Source: Alentia gelatinosa (Eukaryota; Annelida; Polychaeta; Phyllodocida; Polynoidae). Taken from it: DNA of 64,000 nt. The stretch's first letter is position 1, and every line of letters starts with the position of its first letter. The DNA lies in contig OX465588.1 of the NCBI GenBank assembly GCA_950022655.1, positions 24,600,527-24,664,526 on the forward strand, read 5' to 3'. The notes below the pieces were generated by a model. It saw only the letters and a list, made by a program, of their open reading frames with translations. It was not told the DNA's origin and did not search any database. Shown here in pieces: positions 31,901-43,900 of the stretch. The position numbers and the translations under genes were made by a program.

Positions 31901-34060
31901 CATTTTCTTTTGCGTGGTCGTCTTCAATACGCAATTCACTGCTCGCTTTCGCTCGGACTATTACAATGAGTCAACTACGCGGAGGAGGCGACCAGGCAGA
32001 TAAAAATCACGGTAATATTGTGTTTGTATTGTGATCAATACTTTCTGTGGTAGTTCTTTAGATTTCCATTCGCTTAGCATATGTGGTACAAACAGCTCAC
32101 GGTTTATGCCTCGCAGGAATCCCCACACTTTGGTCAAGGCCCCCTAGGTCCTCCACACAGGCCACTAGTGTATACATACACAAATATCACAACGCTTTCC
32201 TCCCTAAATAAGGTATATTGCTAACAATGACCTGATAGAAATGTTGTATGAGTTGGTACTATTGAATGATAAGTTTGAGATCCCTTTAACTTTGCTGACA
32301 TGACGATACGTTGATCTTCACTTCCAAAAAGGCCCCTGTGGCAATGTTGATCTAGTTTATAAATAGTTCTGCTGTGAAACAAGTCTTATTGTTTAATTAC
32401 TGCTTTAGGTTGGTTCATGACATTCTCTTTACTGTGACTATTATCACATGCTATATAGAGAGAATCTCTAAGTCAGGACAGGGATTGCTCAAAATACGCT
32501 ATCTGCGCTAATATAGAGATCTTTTCCATGGGCAACACCTTCTCTAGCCTTTGTAGTAAAGAACAAAAGAATACCAAACCAGACAATAGATTAAAAGACA
32601 AATAGACTGCTTACGTAAGGGACAGGGTTTTAGGATAGTTTTGGCCGATAATCCAAAGGTATTTCAAAGATAAAAGATAATCTGTGGGTTCTGCCTGTCC
32701 AATACAGAAGTATCAAAATAAAAACACAACAAGCGAAATAATATCAAATGATCTCTGTATTCAATATTAGAAATGACCAGCACACTTACCTTGATAATTA
32801 GTGATGTATAATGTACAATTTTAGTATAATATGTAAAGCTCCCAGGTCATAAGTCACAGTTAAATCCGAGGAGTAGTGCTTCCCTACGTGTTTCAACCAG
32901 TGACCAGTAACCAACGAGAATGAACGTGGGGGTGGCAACCCCTTTTAAAAGGGGTGGGATGGAGGCACTGGAAGTGACATCACTGGGTACCACCAGTGAC
33001 TTCATTCCTCCAGTACGGGGGAGGCATTATGAAAGTAGTATATTTACATCTATATATTACTAGCATAGACTAGTTCAAAATATAAGACGCAAGAAAGTTT
33101 AAGGGTGGCAATCACATAACTAGATGGGGAAGGAATGACAGGAGTAGAGAAAGACAACCATAATTAGTGTAGCTACAATATCTAGTTATCATACGAATAC
33201 AAAAAAGGAGGCAATGGGAAGATGATGACTACAGAGCTGGAATAATTTTATTGTTAGAATTCTAGAAAAGAGTGATCGTCAGAAAAAGCGATATTGTTAT
33301 TGTACAACGCAATAAGAAAACATTGTACCAACATAAAAACCGAGAAATAAAATACAATACTTACAAGAATAAAAACTTAGTTTCTGGATCGCGAAGTTGA
33401 TTGAAATAGAAAGATCACGATTGGTTGTGGTAGCTATACGCGCAAGAGGAAGTACAGCTGTGGGTGTTGATAAGACAAAATAGTCCTAAAAGACACTTTG
33501 GTGGAGACTTGAACGAGGGTTTGCAATGGCTTGAGGTGGTGCCCTCACTGGAATCTTTGGAAACTAATTTCATGTTTACAATCATAACAAAACATATTTA
33601 CGCTGCTTTAGATTGACAAGTAAGGTTGTTCTCGTCAATTCTATTCACCTAGGATACCCTAGGGGGTGTCGCTCACTAGGATAAGTGAAAGAGACCATGG
33701 ACGATGTAGGCCACTGCCAAGATGAATTATAAAACCCAAATGAAGGAGACCTCGTTGATCGTCAGATACAAGTATCCCTCTTCACTATGATCAAACGAGG
33801 AGGCTGTTTAGTAATCTAGGGTCATTCATGAAGTCCCTTTTCTGTACCTCGTAAAATGGTTATCGTTTGATAATATTTATCTCTGTTCCTTAAGACACTA
33901 TCAGCTGCCCATGAGGTCGTCCATTAGTGTTGGATAGAGTTGACCCATATCGTCCCTGGGTCTCTATGGCTTGCAGACAAAGGTATACATATAGGATCCT
34001 AGATCATCAAACGGACCCCATAACCTTGTACGAGCTCTTGTTAGACCTTATACCCTCGTT
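25990..34060. other. Gene-free stretch with a C-rich tract
   Basis: No gene recognised in 8 kb. 27180-27300 is a C-rich, pyrimidine-biased tract. 30960-31290 is GC-richer and contains a CTCF-like CTACAGGGGGCAG (31118-31130). A 16-bp perfect palindrome CCCCTTTTAAAAGGGG lies at 32939-32954, next to an imperfect inverted repeat of CACTGG/CCAGTG (32970-33015). The remaining sequence shows nothing. Confidence 0.4.
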
Positions 34061-34069
34061 GGTGTAGCA

Positions 34070-34354
34070 AATAAAACGGACGCCTGACTGCCTGTGCTAA
34101 GAATGCATACAAGATAAGGTTTGGTTGTGATTGTGTAAATCTGGTTGGCTGAAGTAAGTGTGCACACAGGACTCTGTCTATTCGTGATTGTATAAACGTG
34201 ACTGGTTGTGGTAAATTTGCATACAGTGCTAGATTTGTCTGTGTCTGTAGAGACTTGGCGCACTGTCGTAACTTTATAAGCAGGGCTGATTTTTTTTAAT
34301 ACATTGGTTTGGCTCACTGCGTTGGCTATATCGATACTGTCAGGTTCGACTGTG
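34070..34354 (-). repeat. 57-bp tandem repeat, five diverged copies, open on the minus strand
   Basis: Copies start at about 34070, 34127, 34184, 34241 and 34298, exactly 57 bp apart (GTGATTGTGTAAATCTGG, GTGATTGTATAAACGTGA, GTGTCTGTAGAGACTTGG). On the minus strand they form a 19-residue protein period (VCKFTTTSHVYTIT, VCTLTSANQIYTIT) inside a 154-codon open frame 34512-34048. The frame starts with GTG, not ATG, and has no recognised domain. It may be a Thr/Ser-rich repeat exon or a minisatellite that happens to be open. Confidence 0.55.
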
Positions 34355-34455
34355 ATTTCGTAGGCTCTGTTCACTGAAGGCCCAGAGACACAGGTCAACC
34401 AGCTTTGTGACTGGGCACGACGCAGAATACTACACGCCTTCACTGTGCCAATCTG

Positions 34456-34471
34456 CCGCAGGGGGCAGCAC
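34456..34471 (+). promoter_or_regulatory. CTCF-like insulator motif
   Basis: CCGCAGGGGGCAGCAC matches the vertebrate-type CTCF core (CCGCNNGGNGGCAG) well. Motif match only. Confidence 0.35.
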
Positions 34472-34514
34472 TGTAACTCGGCCTCAGTCAGCTCACAACA
34501 CGACCCACTCACCC

Positions 34515-35361
34515 GAACTCCTACACAGCACCCAGCCTCAACCTACTACAACTCTTTCAATTACGTACACCGCAACACTCAAACAGGCACCAGACCCTGC
34601 AGGAGCAATAGGCAGACAAGGCTGTATTTTGTATTCTCCTCGTCTTGGAAAGTGGCTATATCATGCCTGGAATAATAAAATCGTGTTTTAGCAATGACGT
34701 ATAAATTCGAAATAAAAGAAAGGGAATATATTTGTTGTGGCTGTTTTTTGGGGATTTATGAACATTGGGTGCTGTACAGTTTTCGTTCTCCATATCATTT
34801 CAATGGGGTATGGAATAATAGTGGTTGAAAAAATTGTCCATGATTCATGAACATGATCTTGGTTTTTGAGAAAGTGAACACTGATTGAAAGTACATACTT
34901 CGAGCCCGTACCAACAATGGGAACTCCAACAATGGGAGATTTGATGTAAATAAGTCCTGCTTCAAACAGATGAAAACACAAAGTAAAATGATATAGAGAA
35001 GTTAGTCCAAACACAAGATATTTAATTCGGTTATGATAAGGCACGGTTCAGTTTGTATGAAAGGAATAGAAACCTCTCATTTCTATTACAGTGATCTATT
35101 TATTTTCCAACAGCGGATAACCACAGAATGTTTATTTTCTTTTCATATCTTGTTTTTATAGATTTACATGTATCCATGTATTTTAGCGTGTAAATCTAAC
35201 ATCAATATTGATTTTTTCCCCCCTCCATTCAGGAAGCTAACGCACAGCAATGGTCGATCTCACCCTGAAGGATGAAATCGATTCTCATCAAATAAAGATG
35301 TCGAGATCTAGCCTGGAGTGACGTCTGCGTTGTGTGTGATTAGCATTATTTTCACCTCTAG
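34515..35361. other. AT-rich stretch, nothing recognised
   Basis: No gene or repeat recognised before the candidate exon at 35362. Confidence 0.35.
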
Positions 35362-35508
35362 GGTCTCATGTGAGTCATAAACACGCTTGCCTGCTTCTAC
35401 CTGGCACCACCCCACAACCAACACCGCCATCACCACCACCACCGATGACGCCGCCGCCTTTTAATAGAAGACCTCTGGGAGTGGCGACCGCTATTTCCAG
35501 GGCTTCAG
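35362..35508 (+). CDS. Candidate internal exon, proline-rich (unrecognised)
   Basis: A pyrimidine tract ending TTTTCACCTCTAG (to 35361) precedes a 147-nt open segment. The segment ends at GGCTTCAG followed by GTAAAT, a good donor. Both borders are phase 1, so the exon would be symmetric. The frame reads SHVSHKHACLLLPGT, then a Pro/Thr stretch (PQPTPPSPPPPMTPPP), then FNRRPLGVATAISRAS. The last part is of ordinary protein composition and GC-richer than the surroundings. I do not recognise the protein, and the Pro run comes from a CACCAC-type microsatellite. Neighbouring exons were not found, so this rests on splice signals and phase only. Confidence 0.3.
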
Positions 35509-35762
35509 GTAAATATGGCACGCGTGGAATATGATACCCCTGCGTCCCAGTTAAACGAGAGACACAAAAAGTCCCACGGTAATCGGTTTTTGTACTGTTT
35601 CCTGACAGGAGAACAGCTAGGGGCTGTAGGGAAGATAGGACGACTCAATTACGAAGGAGGGAGGTCCTGACACTTTTATTTATCTGATGCGACCCCCTCT
35701 GTGGATACTGAGCGTAGATCTTCGTGAGAGTCTTCTGTATATTGATGGTCTTTACTGCTTAC

Positions 35763-35923
35763 GGGGCCATCCATAAACTACGTACGCACTGAGGGGGATG
35801 GGAGGTCCAAAATTTAGGAAATTTTGCATATACACCTTCTATGTTCTATTCTGTACAAAATCAGAATAGAGGTGGGGGTCAATACTTTCAGAAATTCGAC
35901 GTACGTATTTTATGGATGGCCCC
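35763..35923. mobile_element. MITE with GGGGCCATCCATAAA terminal inverted repeats
   Basis: The left end GGGGCCATCCATAAACTACG continues TACG. The right end, reverse complemented, is GGGGCCATCCATAAAATACG, also continuing TACG, so the inverted repeats are about 24 bp with one mismatch. Total length is 161 bp and there is no coding capacity. The CCATCCATAAA...ACGT end type is common in invertebrate DNA transposon derivatives (from memory, not searched). Confidence 0.7.
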
Positions 35924-38900
35924 TATTCGAGATTTCGAACCAGGCATAAACAGAGGCTTATATCATAGTTATATATTTTACCAGCCTGACAGAGGAAAGT
36001 CAGGAATAAGAGAAATGACAACCTATTCCTGCGTTTAGTCCTGCTATGATGCCCTTATTACTGCGTGATATTTTAAATAGTATACTCATTATTAACTAAT
36101 TAAGTCAAAAATTTAGATAACATAAGAGATATAAGTTGTAGAACTATGGGGAAGTTTCAAAGCATTTACTATTATATCAGCTCTGAGCTATGAGCTATCA
36201 GCTATCAGCTAGTTTTAATGATATCAATTTAAGTCATGCCAATTACTGTCTCGATATGATGATATGGCTTTCATATATTAAAGAACGTTTGACTGATGTA
36301 AACATTTAGAAAATACCGTCACATTTGGTTTTCTTCGTAAAGGATATTGTTAAATTCGATAGAGCAGACAGCGATGCGGTTTGACGCAAATCAACTGCAT
36401 GGACGTTGGTTAAAAATGTGGGAACTGCTGAGATTGCCGTTTTCCACATGGATTTCTGACCTTAAAGGAAATTGCCCCTGTAATTATTTAAAAATGATCA
36501 CTTACAGTGCCTGTAATAGCCGTCCTGTCAGCGACGACAAGCCACGATGATATGTTACCTCGTAGTCTTAGGTAGAGTGAGGGTCAAACAGTGTATTGTA
36601 GTAGTCGGCATATAATGATGGCCTTTAGACCTATTTTACTCCCCATCATCTAGAGCTCATACAGTTTTTGTACATTCAGATTATTGCTGATTTATACATG
36701 GTTATGCCATATACGGAAATGTTCTACATTTAATTTGATATATTGTCTTGGGGTAATTCCATCCATATATCATTATGTAAAAAAATATTGGCAATATAGA
36801 TTACACTCTGGGAATTCGGCAGAAATATCCTGTCCGAAACGGTTGCATGGGAGCCATAAAATCCAGTTCAGGCAGTTATTCGGTGCCAGTTTACAGACTT
36901 ATATTATAAGTGGAAATGGTTTAGATTTTGACCATGATTTACCGACAAAAATTTGTATAATAACACCTCTCAATATGGGCGTATATCTATGCCCACATAA
37001 ACAATTTCCACCCCAATCGCGCACATTTGAAATATCCCACGTCTTTACACGAATCATTGGCATACACACTTCGCCAATTCGCGCCTCTAAAGAAGCCCTT
37101 CAAATCTATCCTCATGACTTAGAGAGGTAAAACACAGATCTAGGAGGATACCCTTTAATGGTATTGCCTGCTGCAGGGCTTCCGTGAACTTACACACTCC
37201 CGGGCACAGCACGCGGTGCGAGTAGTACAGATAAATGAACCTATTTCGCGGGACGTATCTTCACGCTCAAACGGGATTCACACTAGAGACTAATGTTCCT
37301 GAGACAGGTGTACTCCACACATTTCCCCTAGTCTCTGACACTTCTACTGTGGTTCAAAATTCTCATAGCAAAGTGCTTTAACCAGTCTCAAGGAAAAATG
37401 GCGAATTTGATTCACATTGCAGGACAAACTGGTCCTCAATTACCCTTAAGGTGTGGGATGTGAACAAATATGTGATCCTGCTTTCTGGACTCCTCTTCAA
37501 GAAGTTAGGTACTTAGTCGGTGACTCAGCCGTGGGCCCGTTTGTCTCACTAAAATGCCTCTGTAAATTTTAAACCTGTGTGAAATGATGATCTCATACTG
37601 GTCTGTACCTCGTTTGGGGTAATTTTCGCCAACAATTGCAGGAGGAAAAAATGTCTCAGTACAGAATCTCAGCATGATTTGTCTCAGACAAACACTTTGT
37701 GAGGTACATGAATCCCACCGTGTGAATTCCACTTAAGCTGATGGGTGACAAGAAAGACCAGGGAGAAATAAAATATCTTTAGAGCAACAAGTTCTGAATA
37801 TCAGGAATTTTTTTATGGAATCTGTATTGCATTTTCAAAATTGGATTGCTGATGAACTCACTATCATGCTATAAAAGTTTAATGAAATTTGTATATTTCT
37901 TTTCAAAATAACATGCGCTGCTGCAATCTATTAAAACCCTGTGAAGATTCAGGAAGAGAAACCTAGAAGGTTCATATCTCTCTGGTTGATTAGAACAAAT
38001 GAAACAATGAGCAGAAATGAGCAAACAAAAGTAATGTTTTCACAGCCTTCACAACTCAAGCAGAATCCAAATCCACCCTCATCTCGTGCCAACTTCTCCC
38101 TTTACTACCAATTTCAATTTTCCCTCACGCTTTCATAACATCAAGATGTGTGTATGAACTCGCAAAGGCTACTCTCTAAAGTTCAGATTATCTACCAATT
38201 CAGAAAACATTTCTCTGCGAGTTTCTTTATGATCGATTGACTATCCCATTAAACAAGGCTATGACGTCAGCGAATTCCCACAGAATCATATTTTCTGTTT
38301 GGCTTCTCACCACAAAATAAATCATTGAGTCAAGAAAACACTAATATTTCCTAAGATTTGTGAGGAGCAAAGGATATTCCACGGAATCTATGACTTACTT
38401 GTTTACGTTGGAGGTATCAGAATTAATACGAGGTAAGGCGCTTAAGATGCATTGCCTAAGGCCATGGTAGTAAATTAAGTGCACCTCAATCGGCACCATG
38501 CCCCAGAATCTCAACGTGACCTAATTCTACCATCATAACATTTTGCAATTTATTTGAATTATTCAATATGTGTTATACGGAAACCTGGTTGCTGTGGCTG
38601 TACGTGATGAATAGGCAATAAAACTGACGATTAGATGAAACGATACAATAAGAAAGTACATATACATGCCTGATTTACACAGGAAATAATCTGAAAGATA
38701 TGGCCTTCTCTAATTCTAGAGTAGAGTAACCAAGTACAACTCATCAACTTCTAAATTTGGTTCTGTGATTGGCTTTATTGATGCAGCAGGGTACTTCTCT
38801 AATTCTGTCAAGAATAAGGACTGCGATCTATAGCTTTCAATACTTAGATCTGTAGTACTACGCAGTTACTATTTTTTTGTGCCGGGAAATGGAAACGACA

Positions 38901-40838
38901 TGGGCTTTACTATGTGAAAACCAATATTCAGAAATTGTATATACATTCCATTCTACTACTATTAGGATATTGATCTCTAGATCAAAAGCCCTGACTTTTT
39001 TATTTAGATATGTTTTCTTCACCATTTTGAGATCAAAATTTCCAGGTTCTAGGTTCCGGGCACAGGTTTTCATATTCTTATGTGTGCTTGATACTCTTAG
39101 TAATTCCTTATGTAAGTTTAGTGCCGTCCTGTATTCTAGTGAACAAGATCCAAATGTTGTTGTGAAAAGGTTCCCCAGGCTCTTTAGTCGATCTCAATCC
39201 ATTGTCAAAATGAATTGTGCCCAAACTAGAGATATGAGACGTTACTTGACCAGTTGCCCCTTGGAATATATAAGTTTCTCAACGTGCACGTTCATTGTTC
39301 TACCAGTTAAATGATATTCATTCAAAGATGCTATCAAAGTTATTTTCAGTTTATATTTTTAAAATCAACTGTTCAACTTATTATTCATTCATTCATTATT
39401 CGTGTTTCTACATTCTAAAATGAGGTCATATGTCCTCTATATAAAAGCTAGTTTAAGGAATTTGTTCAGTACTGAATGATAAGAAAACCAAATTGTTTAT
39501 GATTAATTATTTGGTACTTTAGCAGACAGATCAAATCGGCCCACCTCCTCCTCGGTGAAATCAGGACATTGATATTCTTTAGGCACAGCTGACCATTAGC
39601 AGACCTCAAACCTGGTCTAATATCCTACTATAAAGCAGACCACTATCTTTAAACAAAAAACAAACAAAAAAAAACTTTTCTGAGAGTCTTATTTCCTAGA
39701 ACTCAGCGATCCTACCCCGTTATGTTGAGAGGTACTCAGTGAGTGGTACATCGGAATGAACCTATTACCTAGATAATCCTGGTGTAGCAACTCGTTCTCT
39801 ATTCGGGATTATTCGTCTCTCTTGATAGTTAATAGCCAATCGAAAATAAACACTATATAATGAGATATAGAGGCAATTTTTTCTTTATACATTGATGCGA
39901 ACACACGTAAAACGACGCTTTAATTCATTCAACCGCTGGGAGGTAGATACTACTATTGTCCAATGGCGGCCTTGAGACATACTTACACGATCCTTTTATC
40001 GTCTAAGTATCACATAGCTGGTCATTTCCCTCTTTATATAGACCTACCGCGCACTGAGACTGTAAGCGGAAATCACGGTACAAAACATGCCGGTCACAAA
40101 CGGCGTAATGGCTGCTCCTTTTATGTGCTTAATCCCAAGACCATTTGTAGCTTCCCATTGGTTAACCCGATCACGTGATCTCTATCAAGAACCCATCCCG
40201 CTGGTCGTTACAGTTGGAGGCGACGCCTCGTGGCAGATACCCGTACTACGCCGTCATTCCTGACAAACATACTCCTTGTGCTAGGACCCCAGCCATTTAG
40301 ATTGTCAGCTGTATCTCACCCTTTTTCTAATCTGCCTATAGTCACATTTTCAACAGCCAAACTGTTGTAAGTAATATTGTTCGTTGCCTGACTGTCAGTA
40401 GTTAAGCTGTCTATTGTTAGGCTAATGGTAATCATAATATTGTCAGAACTGAGCCTGTCGGCCTGAATGTAAGCTGTGAGACAATGGCGAGCTTACCTGG
40501 TATCAATCAGGCTGCCAGATGTATGATCATTGGCAGACAAATGTCTAGCAGCTACAATAACAGCAATCATCGTATTGACAGCCATCCTGTGTCGATTTGT
40601 ATTGTTGATTTAATTATGCAACCAGCTACAATAGAAGCCTACGTGCATATTAATGATTGATTGGATACTTTACATCTATACACATAATGTATGTAATAAC
40701 CTAGCAGATTGATATCAATAGTGTGTTATTTTAGGCATTTCATCAAATTAATTAAAGTTCACGGCAAAATGTACAGTTTGTCTCAGAAAGCCTGCTTCCA
40801 GACACAGTTTTATCTCTGGTGTCCTAATCTTTATCTAC
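35924..40838. other. Gene-free AT-rich stretch
   Basis: No gene recognised. Two longish open frames (36684-37130 and 38877-39314, plus strand) lack domains. Short repetitive words (AGCTATCAGCTATCAGCT near 36190; ATTCATTCATTCATT near 39385) are present. Confidence 0.4.
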
Positions 40839-40905
40839 CGAGACTTGAACTCGCGTATTACCCTACGTAGAATAAGTAATCAGAACGTCACAGTCCTGCC
40901 ATCGT
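40838..40905 (-). repeat. tRNA-derived SINE-like fragment
   Basis: On the minus strand, TGGCAGGACTGTG (A-box-like, 40889-40901) is followed after about 36 bases by GAGTTCAAGTCTC (B-box-like, 40840-40852). That is the spacing of an RNA polymerase III internal promoter. The would-be acceptor stem does not pair, so it is not a tRNA gene; a decayed SINE head is more likely. Confidence 0.3.
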
Positions 40906-43900
40906 CAATGGTAGGCATTTCTACCCGCCATTTACTGCTAGCCAGTGCTTAAGACAGTAAAAGTCGTGTCAGGATCGTGGCTGGTAATCACGTGAGTGGT
41001 TGGTGATAATCCCCTTGACGTGGGATTAGAGGCAATCTGTGTGCAGCTTCGTGTAGACTGACAGGTGACGTGTTTGAGTGTGCCCGAAGTCTCTCCTCCA
41101 ACTACTCCTCCTCCTCCTTCCTTCCTCCTCCAGCCCAACATCTCATCTGATACATATAACCACTACTGATATACACCGTAGAAGCATAACATCAGTAGCC
41201 CTCTTCTCATCAAATATGCATGTAGCTCTCGTACATATCCATGCCAAGTCCACACCAGCATAAACGCGCCCACAAATGTGTTTATGGATATGAAATTGCA
41301 AGTGATAGGTGACGTACATTTCATATAAGTTATATCATGCATTAAGGGTATTTCTCAAGTACCGAGAAACACGTATGTCTCTCTAAATAGAATACCAGCC
41401 AAGATTAGGCTACAAATGATGGTTCCTTCCTTCTATGAAGAAGAAAGCAAGAAAGCTGGCCCTAACGAATCTCCTTGCCTCCCCGCATTCCTCCCTCGGA
41501 AGTACCCTTCTTTTTCCGTTTTAAAATGATTTAGTGATACTCAAAGACCCACAAACCCTCCCTCCAGCTGTAACTGTGCCAATCTTCAGCACACTGTGTT
41601 TGCTGACGTACACACATCCTGACGCATGAGCTCTGTTTACCAAGTCTCCGAGCAATATGGGTATTCACACCCCTTACACCCGGCGGGTTTCAAATTATGT
41701 GCATACCCATTTCTCCCAATACCCCACAGTGGGATACACGCCTATATCCATGCATGCCTCTATATAAATTCACAATTGGACTAATTTTCCCCTTGGACTG
41801 AAGGAAACCCATATGCCTTCTCTCTCTCCACCTCTGCGCGAAAGAAATGACAAATGACCTTCATTCGGGGAAGACTTTCCTGGAGATCTGTCGAACCCTA
41901 ATCATAAGTTCAAAGATAAGTGAGGATAGGTAGCCATATAGCTGTAAGAAACGTTCATATATGCATAGTTCTGCTCCATAGCAAACTCTCATACGGATAT
42001 TAAATACCGCTATCCAAACAAGAAAGGAATTGCTGCTAGTCAGATATCCTATTGCTTTATGAATGATAAACGAGCGAGATAACAGAAGCTGTGTGCAAGC
42101 ACGTCCTGTGTGCTACCTCAGAACCCCCCACCTACACACCCCGGTATTAAATGTATAAAGACGTATGTTATCTGCTCCGAGATAAGAAAGGCAACTGCTT
42201 CTGTGCAATAATGGGTATCACTAAGCCTCTTGACTCAGCATCGGACGGACGCCAAAGTAATATCACTCAGATGAAAGGATGCGACCCTATCAAAGACATG
42301 AACCCATTAGCCTCGTCCCGAGAAGAGATCCAGCCGCATTCATCTGCACGGCTCTGCTCTGATGCGCCAGCCAGGACCCACTTTTCACTCGTGCCAGAGT
42401 ATAATCGCCCCGCGGCGCCCTCAAGCGGCCACCGTGGCGCCACCTAGAGACTTCCTTTATCAAACGCCCGTGTCATGTGACGCAGCCGCGTCTCAGTGGC
42501 CTCCTTCATCCTCATCTTTCCCGCCAAGCCTCGTTTTCGTGGCGAATTCGCGCGTTGATCATGCTGGTCGTGAGTTCCCGGGGGTGTAGTTATACATGCC
42601 TCTTTATTTATGGGTCTGGGACAAGGTGGAGGTGGACAGGAGCCGTGGTGGTGTCCCCATGGATTCCCCTTCTGCCGACTGTCTTACCAGATACACATTT
42701 GTTTTTCAAGTATGAAGTCTAGTCAGACACAGTTCAGATTTTAAATGATGCGCTGTCTTCAACGCCAGACTCCTCATTTTTTATACATTGTAAGCTTGAC
42801 GGCATTTATAAACGAAAATATAAGAAACGAACTTTTTCCTCTGTGCTTCAAGGATTCGAAAACTTCAAAGAATTAGTTCTTAGAATTGCGTTTTTCGAAT
42901 TATGAGAAGTTTTCCTTTAAGCTTTCTTCAAAAAGCTCCCTGGCAGGTAGAATCCAAAAGTGCAGATCTACGTAGCTTTCCTTAGTAGTCCCAGTAATCA
43001 GATGTTTTTAAACACCTCAAAGTGAAGTTCTGAGCTAGGGCTATAAAGAAAGATGTCCCGAAGGCAATTGTTCGGGTGACCTGAGCGAACTGGTCACTCC
43101 CTGCAGTGTAGCGAAGTTATTCCGTGCATACACGTTATAGCTGTAAGGTCACGTGTGTCACAGGCCGCTGGGAAGTGCTTTATCACTGGGGCAGGTTTAG
43201 CGTCTGGGTCATGGTCTGGAGTTTTATAATCTCCAGTTTGACACAGCTAATCTGGAAAACGTCAAGCTGGCTGTGGTTTACTGAATAAAGCCTCGGTAAA
43301 TCATATTGCTCAAGATACTTGGAAAGTTGAAGGAAGTGGAGGATGTGTAGTGGGTCTTCGTCTAATACTAAACAGTGTCCAAAGCTAAAATTAATACCGA
43401 TTTTACTCAGATGACGATCTGACACGTATTGATACTTATAAACAGAATGAAGATTCGTCTTTTATGAAGAATCACATCTGCCATATCTCTAGGGTAGCTC
43501 CTGTGTTGTGTTTGGTGTATGGTGATAATTTACTTCTTTGCTGATTTACTAGAACAAGATGAATCCTGAAATATCTCCATGTATAATCAAAGCAGGTTTA
43601 CATTATATTTGGTTTGTATACTGCTTATATAAGGGCCAAATAATGTGAAGCTGACATTCACTATAGACCACTAACTGTGATTTCTTATATGGGAACAAAT
43701 GATCAATAAGTAAGGTAAATAGCCCAAGAAATTGTTTGCGCTATTAAGTTTAAAATAATTAACTTCTAACTCAATGGACGACCCATGGACGGCGACCTAG
43801 GATAATAACAGCACAAGATCCAAGTTCCCACTTTAATTAGGCGGCTGAGGGTTGACGAACCTAAGAACTATTCCTCCAGCTATGCTTGAACATTGTGTCA

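Noticed and set aside
36684..37130. 148-codon open frame, plus strand
   Set aside because: No ATG at its start, no recognisable motif, composition equal to the flanks.
38877..39314. 145-codon open frame, plus strand
   Set aside because: Hydrophobic, TTT-rich translation expected from AT-rich DNA; no domain or splice support.
40497..40585. ATG-started 89-nt segment on the minus strand ending in CAG/GTAAGC
   Set aside because: Open frame and donor exist, but the preceding acceptor-like CAG has no pyrimidine tract and no partner exon is visible.
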